DNA of 64,000 nt. It comes from Streptomyces sp. NRRL WC-3605. Lineage in GTDB: Bacteria; Actinomycetota; Actinomycetes; Streptomycetales; Streptomycetaceae. The stretch's first letter is position 1, and every line of letters begins with the position of its first letter. The DNA is taken from contig NZ_LLZN01000049.1 of the NCBI RefSeq assembly GCF_001509795.1, positions 44,218 through 108,217 of the forward strand, given 5' to 3'. This document shows positions 63,030 to 64,000 of this stretch, one piece after another. The notes beneath the pieces are model-generated. The model worked only from the letters and a program-made list of their open reading frames with translations, made no database searches and had not been told where the DNA came from. Both the position numbers and the translations under genes were made by a program.

Positions 63030-63640
63030 ACGTCGAAGACCTGGCCCACCCCGCCGAGGAAGTCGCCCCGCGGCTGCTCGGTGCCGTCCTCACCCACAAG
63101 AGCGCGGAGGGCACCGTCAGCATCGCCATCACGGAGACCGAGGCGTATTCCGGCGCGGCGGACCCCGCCTCCCACGCCTACCGGGGCAGGACACCCCGCA
63201 ACGCCGTCATGTTCGGCCCGGCGGGACACCTGTACGTGTACCGGTCCCACGGTCTCCACTGGTGCGCGAACGTCGTCACGGGCACCGACGGCATCGCCTC
63301 GGCCGTCCTCATCCGCGCCGGGCGTGTCATCGAGGGGGAGGAGCTGGCCCGCGAGCGGCGAGGCCCGAAGGTGGAGGACGCACGTCTCGCCCGGGGCCCC
63401 GGCAACTTCTGCCAGGCGCTCGGCATCACCGCGGCGCACGACGGCGCGGACCTCCTGACGGGCACCACGGTCACCCTGTCCTGGGGAGACACGGTGCCCG
63501 ACGACCTCGTCCGGGTAGGCCCCCGGGTCGGCGTGAGCAAGGCCCACGACTGGCAGCACCGCTTCTACGTGGCCGGCGACCCGACGGTCTCCGCGTACCG
63601 GCTGAGCCCGAGGGCCAAGCCGCCCACCAGCCCGAGTTGA
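63026..63640 (+). CDS. 3-methyladenine DNA glycosylase (AAG/MPG family)
   Basis: A 204-residue alkyladenine glycosylase-fold protein. ITETEAYSGAADPASHAYRG carries the catalytic Glu, and then come RTPRNAVMFGPAGHLYVYRS and GPGNFCQALGITAAHDGADL. It excises alkylated or deaminated purines from DNA, starting base-excision repair. The ATG overlaps a short upstream ORF. Its TGA overlaps the -35 box of the first rRNA promoter, so transcription of this gene runs straight into the rrn control region. Confidence 0.93.
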   Translation: MNVEDLAHPAEEVAPRLLGAVLTHKSAEGTVSIAITETEAYSGAADPASHAYRGRTPRNAVMFGPAGHLYVYRSHGLHWCANVVTGTDGIASAVLIRAGRVIEGEELARERRGPKVEDARLARGPGNFCQALGITAAHDGADLLTGTTVTLSWGDTVPDDLVRVGPRVGVSKAHDWQHRFYVAGDPTVSAYRLSPRAKPPTSPS

Positions 63641-63665
63641 CGCGGCTTGGCGGGACGCGTAACGT
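63637..63665 (+). promoter_or_regulatory. First candidate rrn promoter
   Basis: TTGACG (63637-63642), 17 bases, TAACGT (63660-63665): a good vegetative promoter in front of the rRNA operon, overlapping the glycosylase stop codon. Confidence 0.65.
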
Positions 63666-64000
63666 GGCCCAAGCCGCTGAAGCGGGTACTGCGAAGTCAG
63701 CAGCCGTAGCGGCCAACCCACTACCTAGTACAACCCCTGAAACGGGGTCGATTCTGGCGTCCCCGTATGCCCGAATTCGATTCCGCGGAGCCCGATTATG
63801 AATCGGGCGGGGGAATCGGCTAACGTAGTGAATGTCGAAAGGCCGACAGGCGAAAGCCAGAAGCCCTCGGCAGTCCCGCCGGCAGGGAATCGGATCGAGA
63901 AAAAGATCTGATAGAGTCGGAAACGCAAGACCGAAGGGAAGCGCCCGGAGGAAAGCCCGAGAGGGTGAGTACGAAGGAAGCGTCCGTTCCTTGAGAACTC
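63666..64000 (+). promoter_or_regulatory. rRNA operon control region and leader (16S gene beyond the edge)
   Basis: The GC drops and the DNA carries a second TAACGT box (63821-63826) just after the palindrome CCCGATTATGAATCGGG (63791-63807), another repeat CCCCTGAAACGGGG (63733-63746), and a leader ending TTCCTTGAGAACTC. That last string is the one seen before Streptomyces 16S genes. Several promoters in tandem are usual for rrn operons here. No ORF is convincing in this stretch. Confidence 0.8.

Overview
The window is high-GC (about 72%), gene-dense DNA with Streptomyces-type codon use (third positions almost all G or C), frequent GTG starts and many 4-base ATGA/GTGA gene overlaps. Hallmarks are a chaplin (ChpE), a Gbn-type GATC-binding nucleoid protein, a streptophobe-family membrane protein, a Spo0M homologue and an SGM_5486-type 38-residue peptide. 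Gene order matches the conserved core of Streptomyces chromosomes as I remember it (S. coelicolor SCO1850 down to about SCO1790). It is core chromosome: I see no insertion sequence, prophage, integrase or CRISPR array.

Layout. 1-7165: a cobalamin operon on the minus strand (cobD/cbiB, cobQ, cobN, chelatase ATPase), every junction overlapping by 4 bases, behind a B12 riboswitch. 7250-9820: a Pit phosphate transporter with a PHO box, and a class II aldolase. 9930-16380: a secreted-type hydrolase, an unknown HEAT-like protein, a VOC protein, an ABC-F ATPase with a tiny leader ORF, gbn and an enoyl-CoA hydratase. 16390-19530: an Asp23/AmaP-like membrane cluster. 19600-24400 (minus): SDR, GH15, SURF1, a zinc-ribbon protein and a DnaQ-like exonuclease. 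24590-30520: VIT1-like transporter, alcohol dehydrogenase, CopD protein, CoA-transferase and subtilase. 30760-35890: DUF485 plus acetate-type symporter, a DUF2750 protein, moaA and small proteins. 35940-40180: tyrS and the TldD/TldE pair. 40420-41910: fabG-fabI. 42080-46910: secreted protein, GntR regulator with divergent MFS exporter, small membrane peptides, SixA and serB. 47030-52670: streptophobe, double-FHA ABC transporter, SLT protein. 52960-57200: queA-SDR, a NarL-type two-component system and chpE. 57340-63640: unknown protein, ABC ATPase, NfeD and SPFH protein, HNH nuclease, PEBP, Spo0M, 3-methyladenine glycosylase. 63640-64000: promoter and leader of an rRNA operon whose 16S gene lies beyond the right edge.

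The genes themselves are largely known families. The less described material is in non-coding DNA: a GATC cluster beside gbn and another before spo0M, an 11-bp inverted repeat burying the ribosome-binding site of the enoyl-CoA hydratase, a compact multi-hairpin leader on the SLT gene, apparently leaderless micro-ORFs before the ABC-F gene, a 74-residue protein gene and the glycosylase gene, and several palindromes at promoters (moaA, fabG, MFS/GntR, rrn). No experimental or database check was possible. Functions rest on motif recognition, and start codons on ribosome-binding sites and overlaps.
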